Assembly: GCA_021797635.1 (NCBI GenBank)
Contig: JAJZZI010000074.1
Location: 1-50,358 of the forward strand
Direction: 5' to 3'
Source: Bacillota bacterium
GTDB lineage: Bacteria > Bacillota > Sulfobacillia > Sulfobacillales > Sulfobacillaceae
DNA length: 50,358 nt
Positions within the stretch are counted from its first letter, which is position 1; the number at the start of each line of letters is the position of its first letter. The notes beneath the pieces are model-generated. The model was not told the origin of the DNA. It saw nothing but the letters and a program-made list of their open reading frames with translations, and made no database searches. A program made the position numbers and the translations under genes. Positions 1 through 9,190 of the stretch are shown here, piece by piece.

Positions 1-69
1 GGCAACGCATTAAACGAACGCGCCGATCAGTTGGCTGTGGCAGCTATGAGCCACGTCCCCTCGACCTGA
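1..69 (+). CDS. rnhA: C-terminal fragment of ribonuclease HI (truncated by window start)
   Basis: Frame 1 reads GNALNERADQLAVAAMSHVPST* with stop at 67-69; the NERAD-LA pattern matches the RNase HI C-terminal region (G..NERAD.LA..A). Confidence 0.6.
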   Translation, partial: GNALNERADQLAVAAMSHVPST

Positions 70-90
70 CAGCCGCACCATGAGTTGACA

Positions 91-119
91 TTGCTTGTTC
101 CGCGCAAAGCGGTCATAAT
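91..119 (+). promoter_or_regulatory. Candidate sigma-A promoter of rnpB
   Basis: TTGCTT (91-96), 17-nt spacer, CATAAT (114-119), just upstream of the RNase P RNA. Confidence 0.35.
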
Positions 120-133
120 AAGACTCTCGGGTG

Positions 134-482
134 CGGAGTCAGCATGACGATCGCGCGTGCCTGGTCGCAAGACGGTACGTGAGGAAAGTCCGAGCTGCAC
201 AGAGCAGGGTGCTGGATAACGTCCAGTGAGGGTAACCTTAAGGAAAGTGCCACAGAAAACAAACCGCCGTTTTTAGCAAACGGTAAGGATGAAACAGTGC
301 GGTAAGAGCGCACTAGGGACCAGGCGACTGGCTCTCTTGGTAAACCCCACCCGCAGCAAGACCTAATAGGGGAAGGATGAAGTTGCTCGCTGACTTCCCG
401 GGTTGGTCGCTGGAGGCGTCAGGCAACTGACGTCCTAGATAGATGATCGTCCTCGACAGAACTCGGCTTATCGCTGACTCTG
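134..482 (+). ncRNA. rnpB: RNase P RNA component (bacterial M1-type)
   Basis: Conserved core GAGGAAAGTCCGAGCTGCACAGAGCAGGGTGCTGGATAAC, AAGTGCCACAGAAAACAAACCGCC, GTGCGGTAAGAGCGCAC, and 3' ACAGAACTCGGCTTA. Terminal P1 helix GAGTCAGC (136-143) pairs with GCTGACTC (473-480). Confidence 0.95.
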
Positions 483-519
483 CCTCGATAAATGCCTTAT
501 TTACGGGCCAAGGAATCAT

Positions 520-550
520 GGCGCCGAACGAGAGCTCGGCGCATTTTTGC
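520..550 (+). terminator. Rho-independent terminator downstream of rnpB
   Basis: GCGCCGA-N8-TCGGCGC stem followed by ATTTTTG. Confidence 0.75.
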
Positions 551-555
551 GTTGG

Positions 556-1821
556 CTAAAAATGTTGCCAACATTGCGGCCTGGATTCCACCCGGAAAAA
601 CGCCCGCAAATGGGGAAGCGTTGAGGTCGACGAAAGGGAAGCGAGCCCCAAGCGAAGCACACTGTCCAAATCGATCGCTCCCAGCCACAACGACGAAAAG
701 GTACCCACCTCTACACGCAATTCAATATCATCCTTTGACGCATCTTTTGACGCATCGTTCACCCGGAGACGGCCGTCGTCCACCGACACGGTCACCGCAT
801 TTTGATTTTCCGGAAGAAAATCGTCCTCTAAAACCACCCTCAGGCGAAGGTTGGGACAGTCGAAACGCAACGACTCCATCTCCCGAAATAAAGCCACGGG
901 GTCAAGGACCCGATACAGCATGCCCATCGCCGCGGTGTACGTCTCGACGTATTGGGACGCGAACGCATCATAGGTGCCCGCCGTCACATCATCCAAGATC
1001 ATCATCAAGGCCGGGTCTTGCGTTTCCAAGATGATTTTTTCGAATTGGTCCACCTGTCTGTGCAAGAAGCCGGCCAGCGCATATAGCGCCTGCGGGGTGT
1101 TGTACACCAGTTCTTTGACCACGAGATCGTTTTTCATGGCGTAATGATGCTCAAACTCGAGCACCAAATAGCCTTCTACCACCCCCTCGTGTTCATACAC
1201 GACCGGCTGCAGTTCCCCCCGAAACGCATCTGCCATGGACGGATCCAAACGTGAAATCATGCCATTAGTGCGAAGAAAAGAAGCTTGGTAACAAGACCAA
1301 AGCGCGTCACGTTCCAGCTGGCTGCCCCGATACTGGCGAAGCTCCCCCTTAACTGGCCTTCGAGGAAAATCCTTTGGACTCACGCGATAGCGGCGCACTT
1401 CAGCACCATAACCAAATCCCATGGTGCGGTAAAATCCAGGTCGGAAGGGATACAGGGTGGCCACGGACATACCCTCGGCCACGAGGTGCCTGAGGCCCGC
1501 GCGCAACAGATCGCGGGCCGCCCCACGTTTTCGATGCAAGATGGCGGTAGCCACCGAGCCGATGCCTCCCGCCCGTATCCGCTGTCCGCGCGCGTTTAAT
1601 TCGAACCGTAGCAGGCACATCTGCGCCAAGAGTTGGCCATCCTCGAAAATCCCGTAATAGGCCCGCGATTGGCCCTGCCCTGCCAAGATCTCTTCCATCG
1701 TCCGCTTCATGCGAGCGTGATCCTCGGGCCTTCGAGTGTTGGCGGGGTAGGCGCAAGCCTCCAAAGCGATTACGGCATCTAAATCCTCCAGATCTAACTT
1801 TTTGAACTGTCGCTCCTGCAA
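556..1821 (-). CDS. GNAT-family N-acetyltransferase, Eis-like
   Basis: Long ORF; Eis-type architecture with IGSVATAILHRKRGAARDLLRAGLRH and YPFRPGFYRTMGFGYG motifs; TTG start near 1821 after GGAGGGGAG. Confidence 0.75.
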   Translation of the reverse strand: MQERQFKKLDLEDLDAVIALEACAYPANTRRPEDHARMKRTMEEILAGQGQSRAYYGIFEDGQLLAQMCLLRFELNARGQRIRAGGIGSVATAILHRKRGAARDLLRAGLRHLVAEGMSVATLYPFRPGFYRTMGFGYGAEVRRYRVSPKDFPRRPVKGELRQYRGSQLERDALWSCYQASFLRTNGMISRLDPSMADAFRGELQPVVYEHEGVVEGYLVLEFEHHYAMKNDLVVKELVYNTPQALYALAGFLHRQVDQFEKIILETQDPALMMILDDVTAGTYDAFASQYVETYTAAMGMLYRVLDPVALFREMESLRFDCPNLRLRVVLEDDFLPENQNAVTVSVDDGRLRVNDASKDASKDDIELRVEVGTFSSLWLGAIDLDSVLRLGLASLSSTSTLPHLRAFFRVESRPQCWQHF

Positions 1822-1847
1822 GATGCTTTCGACTCCCCTCCGGCGGA

Positions 1848-3083
1848 TTAGCGGGCCACAAAATCCCAAAAGTTTTGAGAGAACAGGGCCTTCACATCCG
1901 TCTCAATGGCCTTTGCATCGACCGTCCATCCGAACTTGGCCAACTTCTCATATTTGTCCGTGAGCACCCGAGCCACCACGTTCCGGCTTCGCGCCCACTT
2001 ATAAATCAAATGCTCTAATACTCGAGCATCGGAATGCTGAGCCACAAAGGTCGGGCCGATCAACTCGAGACGCATTCTAGTAATTTCTTCAACCAGACTA
2101 TCCGTGTTAAGAAACCACCAACAACCAAACGGCATCAAATTCCCAAACTTTCTGGCCGTAACGATGAGTTCGTGTTGGTTCTCGCGGGAAAGCAAGCTGA
2201 CTAGAAACTTATTCTCGGGAAAATCACGGCAGAGCCGTTCCAACGGCTGCATCGACGCCTTACCTGTACTATCGCCCGCCGCCTGTAGCCTCGGGTTCAC
2301 TTGCCTTCGTGCTCCAATCATCAGGGCCAGGGGCAGTTTGTGCTGGGCGCAGAGCGGCAGCACAACCGACTCAAGCACGCGTCCCCCGGGTCCGGCATCG
2401 GGGAAGGCAAACGTGTCCGCAAGAGAAATCGCGCAGTATACGGGTCGCATCCGCTCTATCCAATCTTCTAGAAACCGCCGAACCTCCGTTTGCGCGCCAT
2501 CCGTCAGCTCCGGGCCCACTTGATATCCCATCGATCGTAGAGGACTGATGACCTGGTCAAACTGATTAATCAGGGGATCTAAGCGCAAGGCAGAAACAAA
2601 GCGAGGATGAAGCGGAACGCGGTCCTGCCAGTACCCTCGTTCGATGGCGTCGAAGGGGTCATTGGTCATCACCACCCGGTCCACTCCAGCCAGATCAAGC
2701 ACTCGGTCAACATAAAGGTCGTCGGCCTCCTGCATCAGCGCCCTACGCAGTCCGTCTAGTCCCTCTGCCTGGATATTTACCGCAAATGCTTGAGCAATTT
2801 CCAAAACGCCAGACGCCGCTTCGCTTAGAGGGCTCAGTGTTTCAAAGAGACGTCCATAAATCCACTCGGCTTGCCCTGCCAGGGGAGTCTGCCAGAATCG
2901 GGTCTCGCTGGCCGGACCCGTCCTAAAAGCCTCCGCAATAAGATAGTGGTAGGTCAAAACGCGGTCAGCGCCGCTCATTTGCAAGCGCGCAAAGCTCGGT
3001 GGAAAGAGATGCGTGTGCATGTCGGTCACTACCACCGATTTCACGGCGGTCCCCACCATATCCGATATTGACGGTCGATTCAT
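1848..3083 (-). CDS. Amidohydrolase-fold protein, glucuronate isomerase (UxaC)-like
   Basis: N-terminal VVTDMHTHLFPPSF metal-binding motif and UxaC-like C-terminus (WWFLNTDSLVEEITRMRLELIGPTFVAQHSDAR...LTDKYEKL). ATG at 3083 with AGGAGG upstream. Confidence 0.7.
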   Translation of the reverse strand: MNRPSISDMVGTAVKSVVVTDMHTHLFPPSFARLQMSGADRVLTYHYLIAEAFRTGPASETRFWQTPLAGQAEWIYGRLFETLSPLSEAASGVLEIAQAFAVNIQAEGLDGLRRALMQEADDLYVDRVLDLAGVDRVVMTNDPFDAIERGYWQDRVPLHPRFVSALRLDPLINQFDQVISPLRSMGYQVGPELTDGAQTEVRRFLEDWIERMRPVYCAISLADTFAFPDAGPGGRVLESVVLPLCAQHKLPLALMIGARRQVNPRLQAAGDSTGKASMQPLERLCRDFPENKFLVSLLSRENQHELIVTARKFGNLMPFGCWWFLNTDSLVEEITRMRLELIGPTFVAQHSDARVLEHLIYKWARSRNVVARVLTDKYEKLAKFGWTVDAKAIETDVKALFSQNFWDFVAR

Positions 3084-3103
3084 TGTGCACGTCCTCCTAC
3101 ATC

Positions 3104-3868
3104 TTAAATGGTCATGGCTCCAAAGCCGCCATCCACCCGAATCAACGCCCCGGTAACAAACCCGGCGGCAGAGTCTGACGCGAGAAAGACTGCCGCACCC
3201 TGAAGTTCCTGGGCCTCCCCCAATCGGGCCATCGGAGTGTGGCGGCAAATGTCGCGGATCCGTTCTTCGGTCAAGATTTTCCTATTTTGTTCCGCAGGAA
3301 AGAATCCTGGAATAATCGCATTGACCCGCACGCTAGGGGCAAATTCTTGAGCCAAGAATTGCGTCATACTGTTCACCGCCGCCTTAGAGGCCGAATAGGT
3401 GAAGACCTTCGACAAGGGAGGGTCAGACGACACCGAGGAAATGTTGATGATGTTTCCCCCTCCTTGGCTTAGCATTCGGCCTCCAATCACCTGGCAGGCG
3501 AGAAACACGCCCTTGGCATTGGCATCCATGATCCCTTGCCACTCCGCCTCATCAATCTCAAGAAATGGGGTCTTGCTATTCACGCCGGCACAGTTGACCA
3601 AAATGTCCACGCGTTCCCCCCACTGCTCTACCTGTTCCAGCAACTGTACCAAGCTGGTCCGCGAGGTGGTGTCCACGTAAAAACCCTGGGAAACGGCACC
3701 CGCCTGCTCCAGGTTCTCCACAGCGGCCTGAAGTTTGGCCGGGTTGCGCGCCGCTATGGCCACGCGCGCGCCATGGCCAGCGAGGCCGTCTGCAATCGCC
3801 TGCCCCAGAGCTCCGCTACCGCCGATGATCAAGGCAGTCTTTCCATCCAGCGCAAATAAATTCATCAT
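3104..3868 (-). CDS. SDR-family oxidoreductase (gluconate 5-dehydrogenase-like)
   Basis: GGSGALGQAIADGLA, NCAGVN, SS-x12-YSASKAA catalytic motif, IRVDGG C-terminus. Confidence 0.85.
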   Translation of the reverse strand: MMNLFALDGKTALIIGGSGALGQAIADGLAGHGARVAIAARNPAKLQAAVENLEQAGAVSQGFYVDTTSRTSLVQLLEQVEQWGERVDILVNCAGVNSKTPFLEIDEAEWQGIMDANAKGVFLACQVIGGRMLSQGGGNIINISSVSSDPPLSKVFTYSASKAAVNSMTQFLAQEFAPSVRVNAIIPGFFPAEQNRKILTEERIRDICRHTPMARLGEAQELQGAAVFLASDSAAGFVTGALIRVDGGFGAMTI

Positions 3869-4007
3869 CGTCCTCCCCCGCCTAGCGGCATGGTACCGTC
3901 ATCAGCATGCTATCCGACTAAACTGGAGTATACCAAACTCAAGGGCCTCGCCATGGTATGCTAGGCAAGACGGCAGTTCCCTGGCGTCACCATTCGGAGG
4001 TGATTTT

Positions 4008-5039
4008 ATGCGAGCCGTGTTCTACGAGGCTCCCCAGCATTTTACGGTAAGCGATGTCCCAACTCCTCGGCCCCTGCCGCACCAAGTACTTATCAAAGTC
4101 GCAACCTGCGGCGTGTGCAAGACCGACGTCCATATTCATCGGGGCGAATTCATCTCCGAGTTTCCCCTCATCCCGGGACATGAATTTTCGGGAACCATCA
4201 CTGAAGTGGGCAGCGAGGTAGAGGATCTGGCTGTGGGCATGCGGGTTGCTGTGGACAACACCGTCCTTTGCGGCCACTGCTACTATTGTCGCAAGAATCA
4301 GCCGCTTTACTGTGAGAATTTCTATTCATTAGGTTGCAACGGCCCCGGTGGCTTTGCCCAGTACGTCGTAGCCAACCATGACAAGGTGTTTGCCATCGGC
4401 CCCTTGTCCTTTGATCAGGCCGCGATGATTGAACCCACCGCCTGCGCCGTCCACGGCCTGGATCGCATTGCGCTTCGACCCGGAGATGATGTCCTCATGT
4501 TTGGAACCGGCCCCACCGGAATCGTCTTAGCCCAGTTATTGCGCCACGCCGGTGCCCTCAATCTGGTCCTCGTGGGTTCGGATCCGGTCAAACTCGCTAT
4601 CGCGGGTAAACTAGCCAGGGCCGATACCCTGCTCATGGATCGGTCCCATTATGATCTCCATCGAAACGCCATCGACCACCGCTATCCCCACGGCTTTGAC
4701 GTGGTCATCGATGCTACCGGCGCCGCGGAAGTCTTACAAGATTGTCCGCGCTACGCCCGCCGAGGGGGAAAAATTATCGTCTACGGCGTCACCCATGAGA
4801 CCGACACCATGACCATCAATCCCTACCAAGTGTTCCACAAAGAACTCAGCATCATCGGTTCCTTTGCCCAAACCCATGCCTTCGATCGTGCCATCCAGTA
4901 CCTTCAGTTAGGCCTGGTCCAGGTCGACGACATTATTACCCATCGCTTTCCCTTAGAAGACTTTCAGTCCGCCTTGGACCAAGTGGATCATGGCAGCGGG
5001 CACATCAAAGTCATTATGGACCTCCAGAACCCGAGATAA
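4008..5039 (+). CDS. Zinc-dependent medium-chain alcohol/polyol dehydrogenase
   Basis: GVCKTDVHIHRGEF, PLIPGHEFSGTITEVG, CGHCYYCRKNQPLYC structural zinc site; GGAGG before ATG at 4008. Confidence 0.88.
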   Translation: MRAVFYEAPQHFTVSDVPTPRPLPHQVLIKVATCGVCKTDVHIHRGEFISEFPLIPGHEFSGTITEVGSEVEDLAVGMRVAVDNTVLCGHCYYCRKNQPLYCENFYSLGCNGPGGFAQYVVANHDKVFAIGPLSFDQAAMIEPTACAVHGLDRIALRPGDDVLMFGTGPTGIVLAQLLRHAGALNLVLVGSDPVKLAIAGKLARADTLLMDRSHYDLHRNAIDHRYPHGFDVVIDATGAAEVLQDCPRYARRGGKIIVYGVTHETDTMTINPYQVFHKELSIIGSFAQTHAFDRAIQYLQLGLVQVDDIITHRFPLEDFQSALDQVDHGSGHIKVIMDLQNPR

Positions 5040-5101
5040 GCGACGGGACAAGCCTTTTTCGATCGTTGCCCTACCTCTAATCACCTAATCACCGCACAGC
5101 G

Positions 5102-6124
5102 TTAGCGTATTCGAGACGCCGCCTTAAGCCCCTCGCCATAGGCTGCCAGGAGGGCGTCGATGGCCTGATTCCAGGCTTCATCCACGGCTTTTGCTGAAGG
5201 ATGACTTTCGAACCACGAAATAGCCCGGCCCATGCCTTGGGCAAACGAGACGGTCGCCTGAAACTCGGGAACCCATCGCTTGATCTTTTGATTGTCAAAG
5301 ATAGCGCTACCCGTCTTATCGCCGATGAGCCCTCCCGCCTCCTCTGGAAGGGCGGCGGCGATAAAGTCCGAGGCAATATGTACAATATTTGGGGTAGCCC
5401 CGCACGCTCGCCCGATAGTCTGGTAAATCTGATCCCAGCTTAGGACTTCGTCCGAGGTAATATGAAAGGCGTGGCCAATAGCCAGTGGATTGCCCATAAG
5501 CCCCACAAATGCTTTGGCAAAGTCGGTGTTGTGGGTCATCGTCCAAAGTGCGCTTCCATCTCCGTGGACCACGATCGGCCTTCCTCGACGCATCCGGTCG
5601 ACCAGAGACCAAGGCTTGCTCCCACTGTTTAACGACGCAGGGATGAGCCTGTCGCCATAGGTATAGGAAGGCCGCACAATGGTCACAGGAAATCCGTGGT
5701 CACGATACGCCCGGAGCAATAGTTCCTCGGATTGAATTTTGTCGCGGGAGTATTGCCAAAATGGGTTGACCAGCGGGGTAGACTCCGTGATCAGATGCTG
5801 AGTCACGGGTTTTTGATAGACCGAAGCGCTGCTGATAAAGATGAATTGCTCGCAGTGGTCGCGAAATCGCGCAATGTCCACCGCCGCGTGCTCTGGAGTA
5901 AAGGCAATCCAATCGACGACGACATCAAAGCGCTCGCGGGCTAAGATCCCTGTTAGCGATCGATCATGGATGTTGCCGGTAATCACTCGGGCTCCCGGCG
6001 GAATCAAGTCGGGCTGATTGCCGCGATTTAACAACACCAACTCCAGGCCGCGTTCCACGGTCAGCTGCGAGACCGCAGCGCTAATCACTCCCGTCCCTCC
6101 GATAAATAGAACCTTCACTCGCAT
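5102..6124 (-). CDS. NAD-dependent epimerase/dehydratase family protein
   Basis: MRVKVLFIGGTGVIS nucleotide-binding N-terminus, SSASVYQ, YSRDK, VRPSYTYG motifs. Confidence 0.85.
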   Translation of the reverse strand: MRVKVLFIGGTGVISAAVSQLTVERGLELVLLNRGNQPDLIPPGARVITGNIHDRSLTGILARERFDVVVDWIAFTPEHAAVDIARFRDHCEQFIFISSASVYQKPVTQHLITESTPLVNPFWQYSRDKIQSEELLLRAYRDHGFPVTIVRPSYTYGDRLIPASLNSGSKPWSLVDRMRRGRPIVVHGDGSALWTMTHNTDFAKAFVGLMGNPLAIGHAFHITSDEVLSWDQIYQTIGRACGATPNIVHIASDFIAAALPEEAGGLIGDKTGSAIFDNQKIKRWVPEFQATVSFAQGMGRAISWFESHPSAKAVDEAWNQAIDALLAAYGEGLKAASRIR

Positions 6125-6380
6125 CCCCCTTTCGCAAGGCTTTTCCACGGACTCTTCGACCGCACCCATCGATTTAACCCCAGCGTCCGCCCGGCAAGGA
6201 AGGCCGTCTGATGGGATCTCCTGTATTTTACCAGCTTCTCGACGCGGATGATCTGGCCCACCCATAAAATTGCACCTTGACGTCGTCGCCATTTGGATTC
6301 CATTACCGTGGTATAATGCTTTTCGGTATCCTCAGCATTTCGATGCCAATACTATTGCGTCCAGAGAGAAGGCACTAACC

Positions 6381-6986
6381 GTGGAAGATATGCTTGGTGT
6401 GAGCCCATCGGCGGTCCAATTGACCCAAGGAGTCGATCAGGAAAAGATCGAGGTGGCCGTTCGCCTCATCCTGGAAGCCATTGGCGAAGACCCTGATCGA
6501 CAGGGACTTCTGGACACCCCAAGGCGGGTAGCAGCAATGTACAGTGAAATCATGGCGGGCCTGTTTACCGACGCCTCAAGCGTCCTGGCCACCCGGTTTC
6601 AGGTCGATCACGACGAGATGGTCTTGGTCAAAGACATTCCCTTTTTCTCGATCTGCGAACACCACCTTGTGCCCTTCTTTGGGCAAGCCCACGTCGCCTA
6701 TCTTCCGGGCCATGGCGTGGTCACCGGTCTCTCTAAGCTGGCTCGCCTGGTCGATTTGTCGGCTAAGAAGCCCCAAATCCAAGAAAAGCTTACCAACGAG
6801 GTCGCCGATGCTTTGGAAGCGGAACTAAGCCCCGAGGGAGTGCTGGTGGCCATCAAAGCCGAGCACTTATGCATGACCATGCGTGGGATTAATAAGCCTG
6901 GCAGTCAAACCGTGACTATCGCCACCCGGGGCGCCTATCGCGAGGCCAATCGAGCTGATTCGGTCCTTCGCTTGCTTCAGCTCTAA
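6381..6986 (+). CDS. folE: GTP cyclohydrolase I (FolE1)
   Basis: [47 protein letters not shown] motifs. Confidence 0.95.
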   Translation: MEDMLGVSPSAVQLTQGVDQEKIEVAVRLILEAIGEDPDRQGLLDTPRRVAAMYSEIMAGLFTDASSVLATRFQVDHDEMVLVKDIPFFSICEHHLVPFFGQAHVAYLPGHGVVTGLSKLARLVDLSAKKPQIQEKLTNEVADALEAELSPEGVLVAIKAEHLCMTMRGINKPGSQTVTIATRGAYREANRADSVLRLLQL

Positions 6987-7432
6987 TTAATCTTACGGGG
7001 ATATGATTTCACTGTCTATACAGGCCGCAACGCCGGTTGGGGTTGCTTTCGCCCTCCGCCTCGCGGGCCCATAGCCCCCTCATTTTTGGCATCCCTTCGC
7101 ATGAATCCCCAAGGCTATGCGCTAAATCTCTGATAGGGCTTTTAGCCACGGGCTTGGACTCCTTGCCGCTCCGGCTACCCGAAGAGCGGAAATTCGTCGT
7201 CGCCATCGGGGTGTTTGCAAGCCAACCCTGCACGTCTGCGAGAGAGTCCGTCCTTTCGGCAGGATAACATCCAGGCCCAAGCGCTGACGCCACATACCGC
7301 CCCTCGATGCGGATCGATCCGCCCCGCTTACCTCATCCGAGAAGTTTCTTCGCCCAAGTCGCGTAACCCAAGGCATGCACCGGAAGATGTGCACATATAT
7401 TGGCACAAATCTAGCTAAAGGAGTCGACGCGA

Positions 7433-7669
7433 TTGGACCTCAAGGCCGAGTTCCGACAGGCCGTCAAAGAGTGGCAAGAAGCCTTGCGCCAATTTCATCA
7501 GGCGGAGGAGGAGACTTTAGACTACTCTGTGTATCAACTACAGGCCGCGGAAGAGAAAATGGCGATGATCCTCCGTCAAGCCCGGGCGGCTCGGGGTCTA
7601 GAGTCCCTCCGACCGCCCCATCGCGTGTCCCCTCCCCTAGTGAGCAAGGAGTCGGGCGAGGGCGGCTGA
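7433..7669 (+). CDS. Small coiled protein resembling DUF2508 (YaaL-like)
   Basis: 78 aa, TTG start after AAAGGAG; EWQEALRQFHQAEEETLDYSVYQLQAAEEKMAMILRQAR resembles the DUF2508 pattern. Confidence 0.5.
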   Translation: MDLKAEFRQAVKEWQEALRQFHQAEEETLDYSVYQLQAAEEKMAMILRQARAARGLESLRPPHRVSPPLVSKESGEGG

Positions 7670-7705
7670 GCTAGCCTAGATCTCGGCCCCGTCAAAGCCA
7701 CCGTG

Positions 7706-7836
7706 CGAGCGAAGTCTCAAAGCCAAAGGTCTTTTCGAGCGATGTCGCCCCCAAAGCGAGCGAGCTTGCATGCCGGACAGCCAAGTGAGCCCTTTTGCGT
7801 CGCAAGCCTAGGCCGACGGACACGCTGCAAAAGGGC
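7706..7836. other. Unassigned intergenic element with imperfect direct repeats and a long hairpin
   Basis: Imperfect repeats CGAGCGAAGTCTCAAAGCCAAAG (7706-7727) and CGAGCGATGTCGCCCCCAAAG (7736-7756); perfect 10-bp stem GCCCTTTTGC (7789-7798) / GCAAAAGGGC (7827-7836). Confidence 0.3.
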
Positions 7837-8005
7837 GGAGACAATCCTCCATTAGACCCGCCGGGTGGTTAGAGCCATGCATGACCCCTAAACCTCGGAT
7901 GTATGCCAAGCTGGCTAGTCAAAAAGGACAAGTTATTCAGCCCCATGCCAGCACGTGGGCAACCCCTCGGCTGCTGGGTGTCCATACCGAGCGCACCCAA
8001 CGCAA

Positions 8006-8038
8006 GGATAACCTGACCTCTTACAGCCAGGTTATTCC
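8006..8038. terminator. Candidate hairpin terminator at the 3' end of sigA
   Basis: GGATAACCTG / CAGGTTATTCC inverted repeat ~40 bp downstream of the sigA stop; the T-tract is weak on both strands. Confidence 0.4.
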
Positions 8039-8076
8039 CCGTTTAAGCCTCAACATCTTGATTCTCCCACATTTCC

Positions 8077-9189
8077 TTAATCCAGATAATCTTTGAGCTT
8101 TTTGCTCCGGGTGGGATGCCGAAGTTTACGAAGCGCCTTGGCTTCGATCTGCCGAATGCGTTCACGCGTGACCCCAAAGACCTGCCCGACCTCCTCTAAG
8201 GTCCGGGCCCGACCGTCGTTTAGGCCAAAGCGCAACCTTAAAACCTTTTCTTCACGGTTGGTAAGGGTGTCGAGCACCTCTTCCAACTGCTCCTTCAAGA
8301 GCTGATAGCCAGCCGCTTCGGCCGGTGCCGGAGCATCTTCGTCTTCGATGAAATCTCCCAAATGCGAATCTTCTTCCTCGCCAATCGGGGTCTCTAACGA
8401 TACCGGTTCCTGGGCTACTTTCAAAATCTCGCGCACCCGCTCCACGGTGATCCCCATCTCTTTAGCAATCTCTTCGGGCAAGGGATCGCGACCGTATTCC
8501 TGCAACAACTGACGCTGGACTCGAATCAACTTATTAATCGTTTCCACCATATGCACGGGAATACGAATGGTACGGGCCTGATCGGCAATGGCACGGGTGA
8601 TCGCTTGGCGAATCCACCAGGTCGCATACGTGCTAAACTTGTAACCCTTGCGGTAATCAAACTTTTCCACGGCCTTGATCAACCCTAAATTGCCTTCTTG
8701 AATCAGGTCCAAAAAAAGCATACCCCGACCCACGTACCGCTTAGCGATGGACACCACCAGACGCAGGTTGGCTTCAGCCAAGGCCCGTCGGGCTTCTTCA
8801 TCACCCCGTTCGATGCGTTTGGCCAGTTCGACTTCCTGCTCGGCATTAAGCAGCCGCACTCTTCCGATTTCCTTAAGATACATCCTCACCGGATCGTCGA
8901 TGGCGACCCCGTTTGGAACCGTCACTTCTACCTCTTCTGGTTCCTGATTTTCTTCGTCTTCGTCCTCGTCAGGTTCCACGTGAGCATCGGAATGCACTTG
9001 GTCACCGACGAGTTCGATGCCCATTTCGTTGAACAATTCGTAAATATTGTCAATTTGGTCAGGAGGCAGTTCAATGGACTGCAGGGTATCGACGATTTCC
9101 CCATAAGTCAGCTTGCCACGTTCTTGGCCGCGCCGAACTAAATCCTTGACCTCGTCAATTTGCGGAACCTCTTTCTTTCCCTGCGCCAC
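8077..9189 (-). CDS. rpoD: RNA polymerase primary sigma factor
   Basis: Region 2 ([64 protein letters not shown]) and region 4.2 ([30 protein letters not shown]). Confidence 0.98.
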   Translation of the reverse strand: MAQGKKEVPQIDEVKDLVRRGQERGKLTYGEIVDTLQSIELPPDQIDNIYELFNEMGIELVGDQVHSDAHVEPDEDEDEENQEPEEVEVTVPNGVAIDDPVRMYLKEIGRVRLLNAEQEVELAKRIERGDEEARRALAEANLRLVVSIAKRYVGRGMLFLDLIQEGNLGLIKAVEKFDYRKGYKFSTYATWWIRQAITRAIADQARTIRIPVHMVETINKLIRVQRQLLQEYGRDPLPEEIAKEMGITVERVREILKVAQEPVSLETPIGEEEDSHLGDFIEDEDAPAPAEAAGYQLLKEQLEEVLDTLTNREEKVLRLRFGLNDGRARTLEEVGQVFGVTRERIRQIEAKALRKLRHPTRSKKLKDYLD

Positions 9190-9190
9190 A

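Noticed and set aside
113-519. Minus-strand ORFs of 66 and 68 aa over rnpB
   Set aside because: They lie antisense to a clear RNase P RNA and have no RBS or protein-family features.
492-1034. 180-aa + strand ORF
   Set aside because: Antisense to the acetyltransferase gene; Pro/Arg/Ser-rich composition typical of shadow ORFs in GC-rich DNA.
7009-7418. Overlapping 67-94 aa ORFs on both strands
   Set aside because: Mutually overlapping, no RBS, no recognisable family; likely non-coding island.
7670-8005. 6S RNA, SRP RNA, tmRNA or cobalamin riboswitch
   Set aside because: None of the conserved motifs was found by eye; kept only as an unassigned region.
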